From: Saccharomonospora cyanea NA-134
Lineage (GTDB): Bacteria; Actinomycetota; Actinomycetes; Mycobacteriales; Pseudonocardiaceae
Direction of reading: 5' to 3'
Length of the DNA stretch: 64,000 nucleotides
Assembly (NCBI RefSeq): GCF_000244975.1
Contig: NZ_CM001440.1
Coordinates: 4,200,325-4,264,324, forward strand
The notes beneath the pieces were generated by a model. The model saw only the letters and a program-made list of their open reading frames with translations. It searched no databases and was not told the DNA's origin. Shown piece by piece: positions 19,257 through 27,080 of this stretch. The position numbers were made by a program, and so were the translations under genes. Position 1 is the stretch's first letter. Each line of letters opens with the position of its first letter.

Positions 19257-20594
19257 GTGGCCCGACAGAAAGCGACACGACGCGACGCCATGGGCTTCGG
19301 TCTCGCGGCGCTCAACCGGCTCGCCGGAAACCCACTGCTCGACCGCACCGGACTGCGCAAACCCGTGGAGAGGATCGTGGCCACGGCCACGCGCGGAGGC
19401 TTCCGCGCAGCGGGCGCGGCGCAACGGGCGTTCAAGGCGACCACTCGGCTCGGCAAGCCCGCGCGGCTGGCTCCGGCCCCCGAGGCGGGGCTGTTCGACC
19501 TGACGCCGGACGACGAGCAGCAGATGATCGTCGACACGGTCAGAGAGTTCGCCGCCGAGCAGCTCCGGCCGGCCGCGGCCGAGGCCGACGACAAGCTCGC
19601 GCCTCCCGACGGCCTGCTCGTGCGCGCGGCGGAGTTGGGACTGACGGTGGTCGGCATCCCCGAGGAGGTCGGTGGCGTCGGCACCGAGCGGTCGGCCGTC
19701 ACGAACGTGCTCGTCGCGGAGGCCCTCGCCCACGGCGACCTGGGGCTGGCCGTGGCCGTGCTCGCGCCGTCGGCGGTGAGTAACGTCCTCGTCCGCCACG
19801 GCGACGCCCACCAGCAGTCGACCTACCTGCCCGCGTTCACCGGCGAGGACGTCCCGGCGGCGGCACTGGCGTTGCAGGAGAGCGCGCCGCTGTTCGACGT
19901 GTTCGCCCCGAGGACCACCGCGCGCCGCACGCCGAACGGCTACCGCCTCGACGGGGTGAAGAACCTGGTGCCGAGGGCGGCGCAGGCGGAGTTGTTCGTC
20001 GTGTCGGCGAACCTGGAAGGCCCCCAGGGCCACAGCCCGGCGCTGTTCGTCGTCGAGTCCGGTACCGGCGGGGTGTCGATCGAGGCCGAACCCGCGATGG
20101 GCCTGCGTGGCGCCGCCACCGGCAAGCTCGTGCTGGACAACGTGTCTCTGCCCGCGAGCGCGCTGATCGGCGGCGGGAGGCGCGAGGTGTTCACCGACGT
20201 CGTGCGCTCGTCGCGCCTGGCGTGGGCGGCGCTCGCGTGCGGCACCGCGAAGGCCGTGCTCGACTACGTCGTCCCGTACGTCAACGAGCGGGAGGCGTTC
20301 GGCGAGCCCGTCAGCCACCGGCAGGGCGTGGCCTTCCAGGTGGCCGACATCGGCATCGAACTGGAGGGCATGCGGCTGGTGACGCTGCGCGCGGCGTCCC
20401 GCATGGAGCAGGACAAGTCGCACGCCCGTGAGGTCGCGCTCGCGCGCAAGCTCGCCACCGACAAGGGCATGCGGATCGGCAACACCGGCGTGCAGCTGCT
20501 CGGCGGGCACGGCTTCGTCAAGGAACACCCGGTGGAGCGCTGGTACCGCGACCTGCGCGCGGTCGGCGTCATGGAAGGGGTCGTCTCAGCATGA
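19257..20594 (+). CDS. Acyl-CoA dehydrogenase, first of a coupled pair
   Basis: The 445-residue ACAD has an N-terminal extension of about 75 residues before the usual dehydrogenase start (FDLTPDDEQQMIVDTVREFAAEQLRP). The flavin fold is recognisable (ALQESAP, NGYRLDGVKNLVPRA, GVAFQVADIGIELEGMRLVTLRAASR, GNTGVQLLGGHGFVKEHPVERWYRDLRAVG). It ends at GVMEGVVSA, so the normal FEGTxQIQ tail is cut short directly after the catalytic-glutamate position. The GTG at 19257 is preceded by GGAGGGG. The stop overlaps the next ACAD start (ATGA), suggesting a heteromeric enzyme. Confidence 0.87.
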   Translation: MARQKATRRDAMGFGLAALNRLAGNPLLDRTGLRKPVERIVATATRGGFRAAGAAQRAFKATTRLGKPARLAPAPEAGLFDLTPDDEQQMIVDTVREFAAEQLRPAAAEADDKLAPPDGLLVRAAELGLTVVGIPEEVGGVGTERSAVTNVLVAEALAHGDLGLAVAVLAPSAVSNVLVRHGDAHQQSTYLPAFTGEDVPAAALALQESAPLFDVFAPRTTARRTPNGYRLDGVKNLVPRAAQAELFVVSANLEGPQGHSPALFVVESGTGGVSIEAEPAMGLRGAATGKLVLDNVSLPASALIGGGRREVFTDVVRSSRLAWAALACGTAKAVLDYVVPYVNEREAFGEPVSHRQGVAFQVADIGIELEGMRLVTLRAASRMEQDKSHAREVALARKLATDKGMRIGNTGVQLLGGHGFVKEHPVERWYRDLRAVGVMEGVVSA

Positions 20595-21817
20595 TCAATC
20601 TTGAGGTCCCGAAGAAGGCCAAGGCCCTGGTCAACCAGGCCAGGCAGGCCGCGACCGAGGTGTTCCGGCCGATCTCGCGCAAGTACGACCGCGCCGAGCA
20701 CTCCTACCCCACCGAGCTGGACATGCTCGCCGCGCTGCTCGACGGGCTGAACACCTCCGGCGAGGGCGGCGCGGGCGCGGCGGGGGTGCGCCGCAAGGAC
20801 GACAAGGACGGCAAGGACGGCAAGGACACTGCCGGCAACCGCAACGGCGGCAACCTGCTCACCGTGCTCGGCACCATCGAACTGTGCTGGGGCGACGTGG
20901 CGCTGCTGCTGTCGATGCCGAGGCAGGGACTCGGCAACGCCGCCATCGCGTCGGTGGCCGACGACGAACAGCTCGAACGGTTCGGCAAGCTGTGGGCGGC
21001 CATGGCCATCACCGAGCCCGGCTGCGGCTCCGACTCGGCCGCCATCACCACCACGGCCACCAAGGACGGCGACGACTACGTCCTCAACGGGGAGAAGATC
21101 TTCGTCACCTCCGGCGAGCGCGCCGACGCCGTGGTGGTGTGGGCGACGCTGGACAGGAGCAAGGGCCGCGCCGCCATCAAGTCGTTCGTCGTCGAGAAGG
21201 GCACGCCCGGCTTCGAGGTGGTGCGGCTGGAGCACAAACTCGGCATCCGCGCGTCCGACACGGCGGTGCTGCGGTTCGACAACTGCCGGGTGCCCGCGAA
21301 GAACCTGCTCGGCTCGCCGGAGATCGACACCAAGAAGGGTTTCGCGGGGGTCATGCAGACCTTCGACAACACCCGCCCGCTGGTGGCCGCGATGGCCGTC
21401 GGCGTCGCGCGGGCGGCGTTGGAGGAGACCCGGCGGATCCTGGAAGAGGCCGGCATCGAGGTGGACTACGACAAGCCCGCGCTCGCGCAGCACGCCGCCG
21501 CGGCGACGTTCCTGCAACTGGAGGCCGACTACGAGGCGGCGTACCTGACGACGCTGGAAGCGGCGTGGATGGCCGACAACCGCAAACCGAACTCGCTACA
21601 GGCGTCGATGGCGAAGGCCAAGGCGGGCCGCGCGGTCGTGGACATCACCCTCAAGTGTGTCGAGCTCGCGGGCACCTTCGGGTACACGGAGGAGTCGCTG
21701 CTGGAGAAGTGGGCGCGCGACTCGAAGATCCTGGACATCTTCGAAGGCACCCAACAGATCCAGCAACTCATCGTGGCCCGCAAGCTGTTGGGCAAGACGA
21801 GCAAGGAACTGAAGTAG
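20591..21817 (+). CDS. Acyl-CoA dehydrogenase, second of a coupled pair
   Basis: The 408-residue ACAD has the flavin motifs MAITEPGCGSDSAAI and LNGEKIFVTSGERADAVVVWATLD, the arginine-rich dimer segment, and a complete C-terminus DSKILDIFEGTQQIQQLIVARKLLG with the catalytic glutamate in EGT. An unusual charged insertion lies at about residues 57-83 (a KDDKDGKDGKD repeat) between the first helices. Translation is coupled to the upstream ACAD by an ATGA overlap. Adjacent ACAD genes in actinobacteria can form alpha2beta2 enzymes; that is inference here. A diverged copy of its last 80 bases reappears at 28582-28657. Confidence 0.88.
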   Translation: MINLEVPKKAKALVNQARQAATEVFRPISRKYDRAEHSYPTELDMLAALLDGLNTSGEGGAGAAGVRRKDDKDGKDGKDTAGNRNGGNLLTVLGTIELCWGDVALLLSMPRQGLGNAAIASVADDEQLERFGKLWAAMAITEPGCGSDSAAITTTATKDGDDYVLNGEKIFVTSGERADAVVVWATLDRSKGRAAIKSFVVEKGTPGFEVVRLEHKLGIRASDTAVLRFDNCRVPAKNLLGSPEIDTKKGFAGVMQTFDNTRPLVAAMAVGVARAALEETRRILEEAGIEVDYDKPALAQHAAAATFLQLEADYEAAYLTTLEAAWMADNRKPNSLQASMAKAKAGRAVVDITLKCVELAGTFGYTEESLLEKWARDSKILDIFEGTQQIQQLIVARKLLGKTSKELK

Positions 21818-21827
21818 GTCGTGAAGC

Positions 21828-21873
21828 GAGAACCGCCCGCCCACTGTGCTTTCCGCGGTGACGGGCGGTTCTC
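21828..21873. terminator. Terminator after the acyl-CoA dehydrogenase pair
   Basis: A 12-bp perfect stem, GAGAACCGCCCG (21828-21839) with CGGGCGGTTCTC (21862-21873), starts about ten bases after the stop. Confidence 0.85.
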
Positions 21874-21877
21874 TCGC

Positions 21878-22000
21878 TCAGACCTTCACCGTCCGCCCCG
21901 GTCCCTCGTGTACCCCGGTGCGCTTGATCTCCTCGGCCTTGCGGAGTTCCCGGTCAGCCCAGTACCTCGCCTCGTGATGGTGGGCTCCTGAAGGCCAGGC
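21878..22000 (-). pseudogene. Remnant 3' coding fragment of an unidentified gene
   Basis: The minus frame reads HHEARYWADRELRKAEEIKRTG then VHEGPGRTVKV and a stop. This helical, charged tail looks like real protein, but no credible start or upstream domain exists; the rest of the open frame, up to 22384, is antisense to the acetyltransferase. It is probably a truncated C-terminus at the left edge of the accessory island. The remaining bases of the 21818-22132 gap hold only the terminator and a weak promoter. Confidence 0.3.
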
Positions 22001-22132
22001 CGATATACACCGAGCCCAGGACACACGACAAACCGGCAAGAACGGTGGACGGCGGAGGTATGAGCGAACTCCGGCACGTTGCCGTTCTGATACTCGGTTG
22101 GGCTCGGTCGCTTGCCACCCTAAACTCGGTCC

Positions 22133-22630
22133 ATGAGTACGGGTCTGCGCCTTCGCCCGCTGATGCCTGCTGACGAGTCGGTATTTCGCACGGCATATCA
22201 GGAACTGGCGGTAGAGAGTTTCGAGTTCGGGCACGGCTGGCACCCCGAACTGGACTGGCGCGAGTACTTGGCGAAATTGGAACGGATCAGACTCGGCGTC
22301 GGACTGGCGGCGAATCAGGTCCCAGCGACTTTTCTCCTGGCCCACGTCGACGGGGTCGTCGTGGGCCGTACATCGATCCGGCACCGGCTCAATGACCAGT
22401 TACGGAACAAGGGCGGGCACATCGGATACGCCGTCCGCCCCGGTCATCGTCGGCTAGGCTACGGAACCGAAATCCTGCGTCAGAGTTTGATCGTCGCTCG
22501 AACCGTCGGGGTCGGCGCGGTACTGGTGACCTGCGATACAGCCAACACAGCGTCCGCCAGAATCATCGAAGCGTGCGGTGGCACACTAGCCTCCCAAACC
22601 TCAACGCACCTTCGGTATTGGATCCCCTGA
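22133..22630 (+). CDS. GNAT family N-acetyltransferase
   Basis: The 165-residue protein has the GNAT core: LRLRPLMPADESVFRTAY at the start, TFLLAHVDGVVVGRTSIRH, the acetyl-CoA loop IGYAVRPGHRRLGYGTEILRQSLIVAR (RRLGYGT matches R-x-x-G-x-G/A) and the terminal TCDTANTASARIIEACGGTLAS, typical of RimJ-like or small-molecule acetyltransferases. Target unknown. The ATG at 22133 lies 7 bases after a TAAACT -10-like hexamer with TTGGGC 17 bases further upstream, so the transcript may be leaderless. First complete gene inside the accessory island. Confidence 0.85.
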   Translation: MSTGLRLRPLMPADESVFRTAYQELAVESFEFGHGWHPELDWREYLAKLERIRLGVGLAANQVPATFLLAHVDGVVVGRTSIRHRLNDQLRNKGGHIGYAVRPGHRRLGYGTEILRQSLIVARTVGVGAVLVTCDTANTASARIIEACGGTLASQTSTHLRYWIP

Positions 22631-22660
22631 GATGCCCGCACCGTTCGAGCCGCTGAAGAG

Positions 22661-22671
22661 GTGTCTCGTAA
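22661..22671. mobile_element. Possible insertion-sequence end
   Basis: GTGTCTCGTAA shares TGTCTCGTAA with the start of the IS5-family remnant at 27718. The rest of the 22631-22795 gap shows no gene, so this is at most a solitary IS end. Confidence 0.3.
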
Positions 22672-22795
22672 CTGTTCTTGTGGTGGCCAGCCGATTCCGC
22701 TCTCCTTGATCAGGAGCTCCCCCGCGTCGAAACGGGCTTCATCGAGGTTCGACCGTCTCGTGACCGGTCCGTGTGTGTCTGAGAAGTGGCGGGTG

Positions 22796-23479
22796 TCAGT
22801 CCGTGTTGGATACCAGGCCGACCCGGTAGGCGAGGACGACTGCTTGTACGCGGTCCCGCAGGTCGAGTTTGGTGAGGATTCGGGACACATAGGTCTTCAC
22901 CGTCTCGGAGGAGATGACCAGTTCCGCGGCGATTTCGGCGTTGGACAGGCCGGCAGCGAGGTGTTCGAGCACTTCCAGCTCGCGGGGTGCCAGTGCCCGC
23001 ACGACGGCGTCTCGTGCCGGGCGGGAGGTGTCGGCGGGGCGGAGCCGTTCGGCGAAGTGGCCGATCAGGTTTCGGGTGACCGCGGGGTCCAGCAGGGAGT
23101 CGCCGCGGGCGATCGTGCGGACGCCGTCGACCAGCTGCGCCGGCGGCGTGTCCTTGAGGAGGAACCCGCTGGCGCCGGCGCGAAGTGCCTCGTACACGTA
23201 CTCGTCGACGTTGAACGTGGTGACGACCAGCACCTTCACTGGTACCTCGACGCCGGGACCGGTCAGCTGGCGGGTCGCCTCGATGCCGTCCAGAACGGGC
23301 ATACGGACGTCCATCACGATCACGTCGGGGCGCAACCGCCGCGCGGCCTCCACCGCCGCGCGCCCGTCGGCCGCCTCACCGACGACCACGATGTCGGGCT
23401 GCGCGGAGAAGATGGTGACGTAGCCGGTGCGCACCAGTTCCTGGTCCTCGCAGATCAGCACCCGGATCGGCTCGGTCAT
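22796..23479 (-). CDS. NarL/FixJ family response regulator
   Basis: The 227-residue protein has an N-terminal receiver (about 5-120) with the acidic pair ED at 11-12, the phospho-acceptor D57 in VIVMDVRMP, threonine in VVTTF and lysine in LLKDTPP, followed by a LuxR-type helix-turn-helix (about 160-220; LAPRELEVLEHLAAGLSNAEIAAELVISSETVKTYVSRILTKLDLRDR). Its start overlaps the kinase stop in ATGA, so the two are coupled. It is phosphorylated by that kinase; the likely target is its own operon with the CPBP gene. Confidence 0.95.
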   Translation of the reverse strand: MTEPIRVLICEDQELVRTGYVTIFSAQPDIVVVGEAADGRAAVEAARRLRPDVIVMDVRMPVLDGIEATRQLTGPGVEVPVKVLVVTTFNVDEYVYEALRAGASGFLLKDTPPAQLVDGVRTIARGDSLLDPAVTRNLIGHFAERLRPADTSRPARDAVVRALAPRELEVLEHLAAGLSNAEIAAELVISSETVKTYVSRILTKLDLRDRVQAVVLAYRVGLVSNTD

Positions 23480-24669
23480 GTGGGGCTCCCTGGAATCACG
23501 GCCCAGACGCGGAAGCCGCCGTCGTCGGGCAGGCCACCGGAAACCAGGTCCCCGCCGAGCATCCGCACCCGTTCCCGAAGTCCTGTCAGGCCTCGGCCAC
23601 CGGATGGTGTGGCCGTGTCGCCGACCACGGGACCGAGGGTGATCACCTCGACCTCGATGTGGTCCTTACCGTGTCGGACCATGACCTTGGTCGGGTTTCC
23701 GGTCGCGTGTTTGAGCGCGTTGGTGAGCGCCTCTTGTACCACGCGGTAGGTGGCCAGCTCCACGTCGACGGACCGCGGTAGTTGCTCGCCCTGCTCGGTC
23801 CACTCGACGGGCTGGCCGGACAGCCGGGCCCGTTCAACCAGATCAGCGACCTTTCCCATGGCCGGCGTCCGGTCCGCGGTCCCGGCCTCGCCGGTCGCCT
23901 CGAGAATGCCGAGCAGGGTCCGCAGCTCCGTCAACGCCCGGCGTCCGGTGTCACTGATGGCACGCAGGCCTGTCCCGGTTCGTTCCGGCGCGGAGTCGAG
24001 CAGGAACTGCGCCGCGTCGGCCTGGACCACCATCGCGGTCACGTGATGGGTGACCACGTCGTGCAGGTCCCGAGCGATGCGTGCCCGCTCGGTGGCCGCG
24101 GCCACCTCGGCCGCCAGCCGTCTACGTTCAGCCTCTTCCGAGCGCCATCGACGCATGCCGGTGCCGGCCAACCAGATCACCACCAACACGAGATAGAACG
24201 CGACAAAATCCGGAAACCGTTGCGGTGAGCCAAGGTTGTGCAGTGCCACGGTGAGCACCGCATAACCCGCGGTCAGCACTGCGGCAAGCCCTCGACGGAA
24301 CCGCACCAGGTGCGCGCCTGCGGCGTACAACGCGAGGAGAATCCCCACCTTGCCGAACGTGTCCGGGTAGCTCAGCACCTGACCGATCGCGAACGCGGTA
24401 CCGACGACCGACAGGCACACGGCAGGCATCCGGCTGCGTACCGCGAGCGGCAGGCACATCGCCAGCGTCAGCGCCGCACCGACCACCGCGCCGATTCCGC
24501 CCGGATCGCGTCGGGGCAGATCGCCGATCTCCGGCCCGATGTGGGCGACGGTCGGCGTGAATGCCAGCACGGTCACCACCGCCGCCAACACACTGTCCTT
24601 TACAGACGATGGAAGGTCTCGCCACCTGTTGAGTGCGGCGCTGAGGCGGGATGCCGCGCTGGCAAGCAT
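23476..24669 (-). CDS. Sensor histidine kinase (HisKA_3 family)
   Basis: The 397-residue membrane kinase has an N-terminal sensor of roughly five to six hydrophobic segments (residues 25-170) with little extracellular sequence, then the dimerisation/phospho-acceptor helix ERARIARDLHDVVTHHVTAMVVQAD (H203) and an HATPase domain (VVQEALTNALKHA, then GGRGLTGLRERVRMLGGDL). Intramembrane-sensing kinases of this kind often respond to envelope stress or antimicrobial agents. It is encoded 9 bases downstream of the CPBP protease gene and overlaps the response regulator gene. Confidence 0.93.
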   Translation of the reverse strand: MLASAASRLSAALNRWRDLPSSVKDSVLAAVVTVLAFTPTVAHIGPEIGDLPRRDPGGIGAVVGAALTLAMCLPLAVRSRMPAVCLSVVGTAFAIGQVLSYPDTFGKVGILLALYAAGAHLVRFRRGLAAVLTAGYAVLTVALHNLGSPQRFPDFVAFYLVLVVIWLAGTGMRRWRSEEAERRRLAAEVAAATERARIARDLHDVVTHHVTAMVVQADAAQFLLDSAPERTGTGLRAISDTGRRALTELRTLLGILEATGEAGTADRTPAMGKVADLVERARLSGQPVEWTEQGEQLPRSVDVELATYRVVQEALTNALKHATGNPTKVMVRHGKDHIEVEVITLGPVVGDTATPSGGRGLTGLRERVRMLGGDLVSGGLPDDGGFRVWAVIPGSPT

Positions 24670-24678
24670 TCGGCGAGT

Positions 24679-25515
24679 TTAGCGCCGCCGCATGGGCACG
24701 AGGTTGCCGCGCTTGTGAGCGGCGATGAGCATGGGCAGGGCGAGCAGCAGGCTCACGACGACGGGAACGATCGACCCCTCGAAGCCGAACTGGCCGCCGG
24801 TCAGCAACTCCGGGCCCGTCGGTTCGGTGATCAGCAAACCCGGCGACGCGTGACCCGAGACCGGGACGCCGAGCAGCCCTTCGATGGTGTTCCAGGCGAA
24901 GTGCAGGCCCACGACCGCCCAGATGCTGCGCAGCCACAGGAACGTGGCGCCCATCAGGACACCGGCCTCGACGGCGATCGCGAACCCGGTCCACAACGTG
25001 GCGCCGGGGTTGGCCAGGTGGATGGCACCGAACAGCACCGCGCTGATCGCCAGCGCCGCCCAACTGCCACACATCCGTTCCAGCCCCTGCAACAGCAGGC
25101 CGCGGAAGAGCAGTTCCTCGGTCACCGCCGCACCGAGCTGCACCGCAGCGATGCTCGCCACGGTCGCCATGACACTCCCGGACGCCCTGGTGAACGAGAA
25201 CTCGCTGATCACCATGAGCATCGAGGTGGTGATGAACACGACGCCGAGCCCGATGCCGAGCAACGCCTGGATCCCGGCCCGTGCCCTCGCGATCTCCGGC
25301 GTGCTCCGCCGCGCGACGTAGCGCATGACCACCCAGTAGACGGCAACCGCGGCAACCGCGCCCACGACCGCCAGCACCGGCGACCCACCCGAGGACAGCG
25401 CCGCCACCCCGCCGACACCGACTATCCCGACCAGCATCCAGACGAGCGGAAACCGCAAGACGCGGCCCGCTCGCCCAGGCTGCTGGTCCGTACGCGCGAC
25501 CGACATCGTGTGCAT
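24679..25515 (-). CDS. CPBP family intramembrane glutamic endopeptidase
   Basis: The 278-residue multispan protein carries the CPBP (CAAX protease/bacteriocin-processing) signature: VTEELLFRGLLLQGLE with the EExxxR catalytic pair, then ALAISAVLFGAIHLANPG with the second-site FxxxH and a final conserved asparagine/histidine region VGLHFAWNTIEGLLG. Family members cleave within the membrane and are linked to bacteriocin processing or immunity. ATG at 25515 with GGAGG upstream. Cotranscribed with the kinase and regulator, so the three form one module. Confidence 0.9.
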   Translation of the reverse strand: MHTMSVARTDQQPGRAGRVLRFPLVWMLVGIVGVGGVAALSSGGSPVLAVVGAVAAVAVYWVVMRYVARRSTPEIARARAGIQALLGIGLGVVFITTSMLMVISEFSFTRASGSVMATVASIAAVQLGAAVTEELLFRGLLLQGLERMCGSWAALAISAVLFGAIHLANPGATLWTGFAIAVEAGVLMGATFLWLRSIWAVVGLHFAWNTIEGLLGVPVSGHASPGLLITEPTGPELLTGGQFGFEGSIVPVVVSLLLALPMLIAAHKRGNLVPMRRR

Positions 25516-25721
25516 GGTGACCTCCAGTTGACCACGGCCGCACGGTTGGGCGACCCGCTGGAAACGCTAGAAGCGCACCGACGTCGGCGAATCACCAGCG
25601 AGCGGACGATCCGAGTAGCTCCCACGGGGGACATGTCAGCGCCCGTGTGACGTCAGTGCGGTTGGTGTCCTGGTCCGGTGGGCGGCCGGTGTTCAGGAAG
25701 TCGACGGTGGCACAGCGAGAA

Positions 25722-25764
25722 CGGCTGGTACTCACACCCACCAGGTGTCTTCGAGTACCAGCCG
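25722..25764 (-). terminator. Hairpin downstream of a tRNA fragment
   Basis: CGGCTGGTACTC (25722-25733) pairs perfectly with GAGTACCAGCCG (25753-25764), and ACACC/GGTGT extends the stem inside. It lies about 30 bases past the 3' end of the tRNA remnant on the minus strand, as expected for the original tRNA terminator. Confidence 0.6.
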
Positions 25765-25794
25765 CTCGACTGTTGACGTTGCCCGTGTTCTGCG

Positions 25795-25832
25795 TGCCCC
25801 GGGAGGATTCGAACCTCCGACACCCGCTCCGA
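25795..25832 (-). pseudogene. 3' half of a tRNA gene (Arg-like), from anticodon loop to CCA end
   Basis: On the minus strand the bases read CGGA (anticodon loop), stem GCGGG, variable TGTC, T-arm GGAGG-TTCGAAT-CCTCC, acceptor CGGGGCA and C. The universal TTCGAAT loop and a perfect T stem are present, but there is no D arm or 5' acceptor strand upstream. The partial anticodon (NCG) and the resemblance to actinobacterial tRNA-Arg(CCG) 3' ends suggest arginine, tentatively. A 3' half of this extent is the usual duplicated segment left by tRNA-targeting integrases (an att scar). Confidence 0.65.
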
Positions 25833-25904
25833 CGCCGCGGTATCGCGCACCCGGTTCCTGAGCGGGCCGACCAGGCCCGCACCCGGGCCCGGCGAGGCAG
25901 CCAA

Positions 25905-26035
25905 GGGGCCGCCCGCCGGCCTTCGATCGCGAGGTCTACAAGCGCCGCAACGTCATGGAAAGGTGCTTCAACCGGCTGAAGCACCTGGCGTGGCATCGCC
26001 ACCCGCTACGACAGGACCGCCCGGTCCTGTCGTAG
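25905..26035 (+). mobile_element. IS5-family transposase C-terminal remnant, frameshifted
   Basis: The plus frame reads GRPPAFDREVYKRRNVMERCF then NRLKHL, the conserved C-terminal block of IS5-type DDE transposases (GGRPPxFDxxxYKxRNxVERxFNRLK). After HL a one-base slip is needed to recover IATRYDR. No start, no DDE core and no ends remain. The remaining bases of the 25516-26074 gap hold the tRNA remnant and its hairpin, with no gene. Confidence 0.7.
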
Positions 26036-26074
26036 CCGCCGTCACTCCTGATGTGGGCGTGAGCGGGCAGCTGG

Positions 26075-26995
26075 TCAGTGGTGCGGAAGGGTGGCCGGGC
26101 GGGTGGGGACAGCGTCGAGCGCGGCGAGGGTCTCTCCGTCGAGGGTGATCGCGCCCACCGCGAGGTTGGCTTCAAGATGGCTGGTGGTGGCGGTGCCCGG
26201 GATGAGGAGGGTCTGGGGGCTGTGGTGCAGCAGCCAGGCCAGGCCGACCTGGGCCGGGGTGCATCCCAGGCGTTCGGCGGCGGCGATCACGGCGGGCTCG
26301 TCGGTCACCTTCGGCATCCACGGCAACGCGCCGCCGAGAGGGAAGAACGGCACCCAGGCGAGCTGCTCGGCGGCGCAAAGCTTGAGCAGCTCCTCGTCCT
26401 CACGGGCCACGAGGCTGTAGGCGTTCTGCACGCACACGATGCCCGCCGGTAGGGCCCGGCGCAGAACGTCCAGGGACACGTTGCTCAGGCCGATCGCGCC
26501 GATCTTGCCCTCGTCACGCAGCGCGGTCATCACCGCGAGCTGGTCGTCGAGGTCGATGACCTGGTCGTCAGGGATGGGCGGGGTGAACCCGACGTCCATG
26601 CGGCGCAGGTTGACCACCGGGATCCGCTCGACGCCGAGTGTGGCGAGGTTGGCCTCGACGCCGGCGCGCAGTTCTTCGGGGCGCTGGGCTACCCGCATGG
26701 GGAACGGGCCGCCGGGGTCGGAGACGGCGCCGACCTTGCTGACGATCGAAACGTCGTCCTCAGGGCGCAGCGCGTCGCGGATCACGCTGTTGACGAAGCC
26801 GTTGCCGTAGAACTCGGCGGTGTCCACGTGGTCGACGCCGAGGTCGATGGCGTGGCGCAGCAGAGCGACGGCGGCGGATCGGTCGTCGCGCAGGCGTTCC
26901 AACTGCATCGCACCGTAGCCGATGCGCGCCACGGTGCGACCGGCCAGCTCGCCAGTCCCTCCGAGGTGAGGAACGTGGGTGGTTTCGGAAGTCAT
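26075..26995 (-). CDS. Aldo/keto reductase family oxidoreductase
   Basis: The 306-residue AKR has the catalytic aspartate/tyrosine region GVDHVDTAEFYGNGFVNSVIRDAL, the lysine in VSIVSKVGAV, and the NADPH-binding end LGCTPAQVGLAWLLHHSPQTLLIPGTATTSHLEANL. One oddity: where most members read LLQLHRID (the active-site histidine), this protein has VVNLRRMD, so the histidine is replaced by arginine. It shares its fold and tail with the AKR at 58581. ATG at 26995, divergent from a TetR gene with palindromic operator sequence between them, so it is probably induced by the TetR ligand. Confidence 0.87.
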   Translation of the reverse strand: MTSETTHVPHLGGTGELAGRTVARIGYGAMQLERLRDDRSAAVALLRHAIDLGVDHVDTAEFYGNGFVNSVIRDALRPEDDVSIVSKVGAVSDPGGPFPMRVAQRPEELRAGVEANLATLGVERIPVVNLRRMDVGFTPPIPDDQVIDLDDQLAVMTALRDEGKIGAIGLSNVSLDVLRRALPAGIVCVQNAYSLVAREDEELLKLCAAEQLAWVPFFPLGGALPWMPKVTDEPAVIAAAERLGCTPAQVGLAWLLHHSPQTLLIPGTATTSHLEANLAVGAITLDGETLAALDAVPTRPATLPHH

Positions 26996-27022
26996 GGCTA
27001 CCTGCTCTCGTGAGAGACTGGG

Positions 27023-27048
27023 CGTATACGGAGGAGCCTCCGTATACG
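27023..27048. promoter_or_regulatory. TetR operator, 12-bp arms
   Basis: CGTATACGGAGG (27023-27034) and CCTCCGTATACG (27037-27048) form a perfect inverted repeat around AG, midway between the divergent AKR and TetR genes. Confidence 0.8.
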
Positions 27049-27064
27049 TTTACCGTAGCACTAC

Positions 27065-27078
27065 CGGAGGGCCCTCCG
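27065..27078. promoter_or_regulatory. Second palindrome repeating the operator core
   Basis: CGGAGGGCCCTCCG is perfectly palindromic and repeats the CGGAGG/CCTCCG inner half of the 27023-27048 operator. It directly precedes the TetR start and contains its GGAGG ribosome site, so repressor binding here would block both transcription and translation initiation. Confidence 0.5.
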
Positions 27079-27080
27079 CT

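Noticed and set aside
21878-22384. Full 168-codon minus-strand gene opposite the GNAT gene
   Set aside because: Only the last 35 or so codons look like protein; the rest is antisense to a convincing acetyltransferase, so only a 3' remnant is listed.
26979-27080. Upstream extension of the island TetR gene
   Set aside because: It would translate the operator itself and overlap the divergent AKR start; TTG 27081 has a GGAGGG site at proper spacing.
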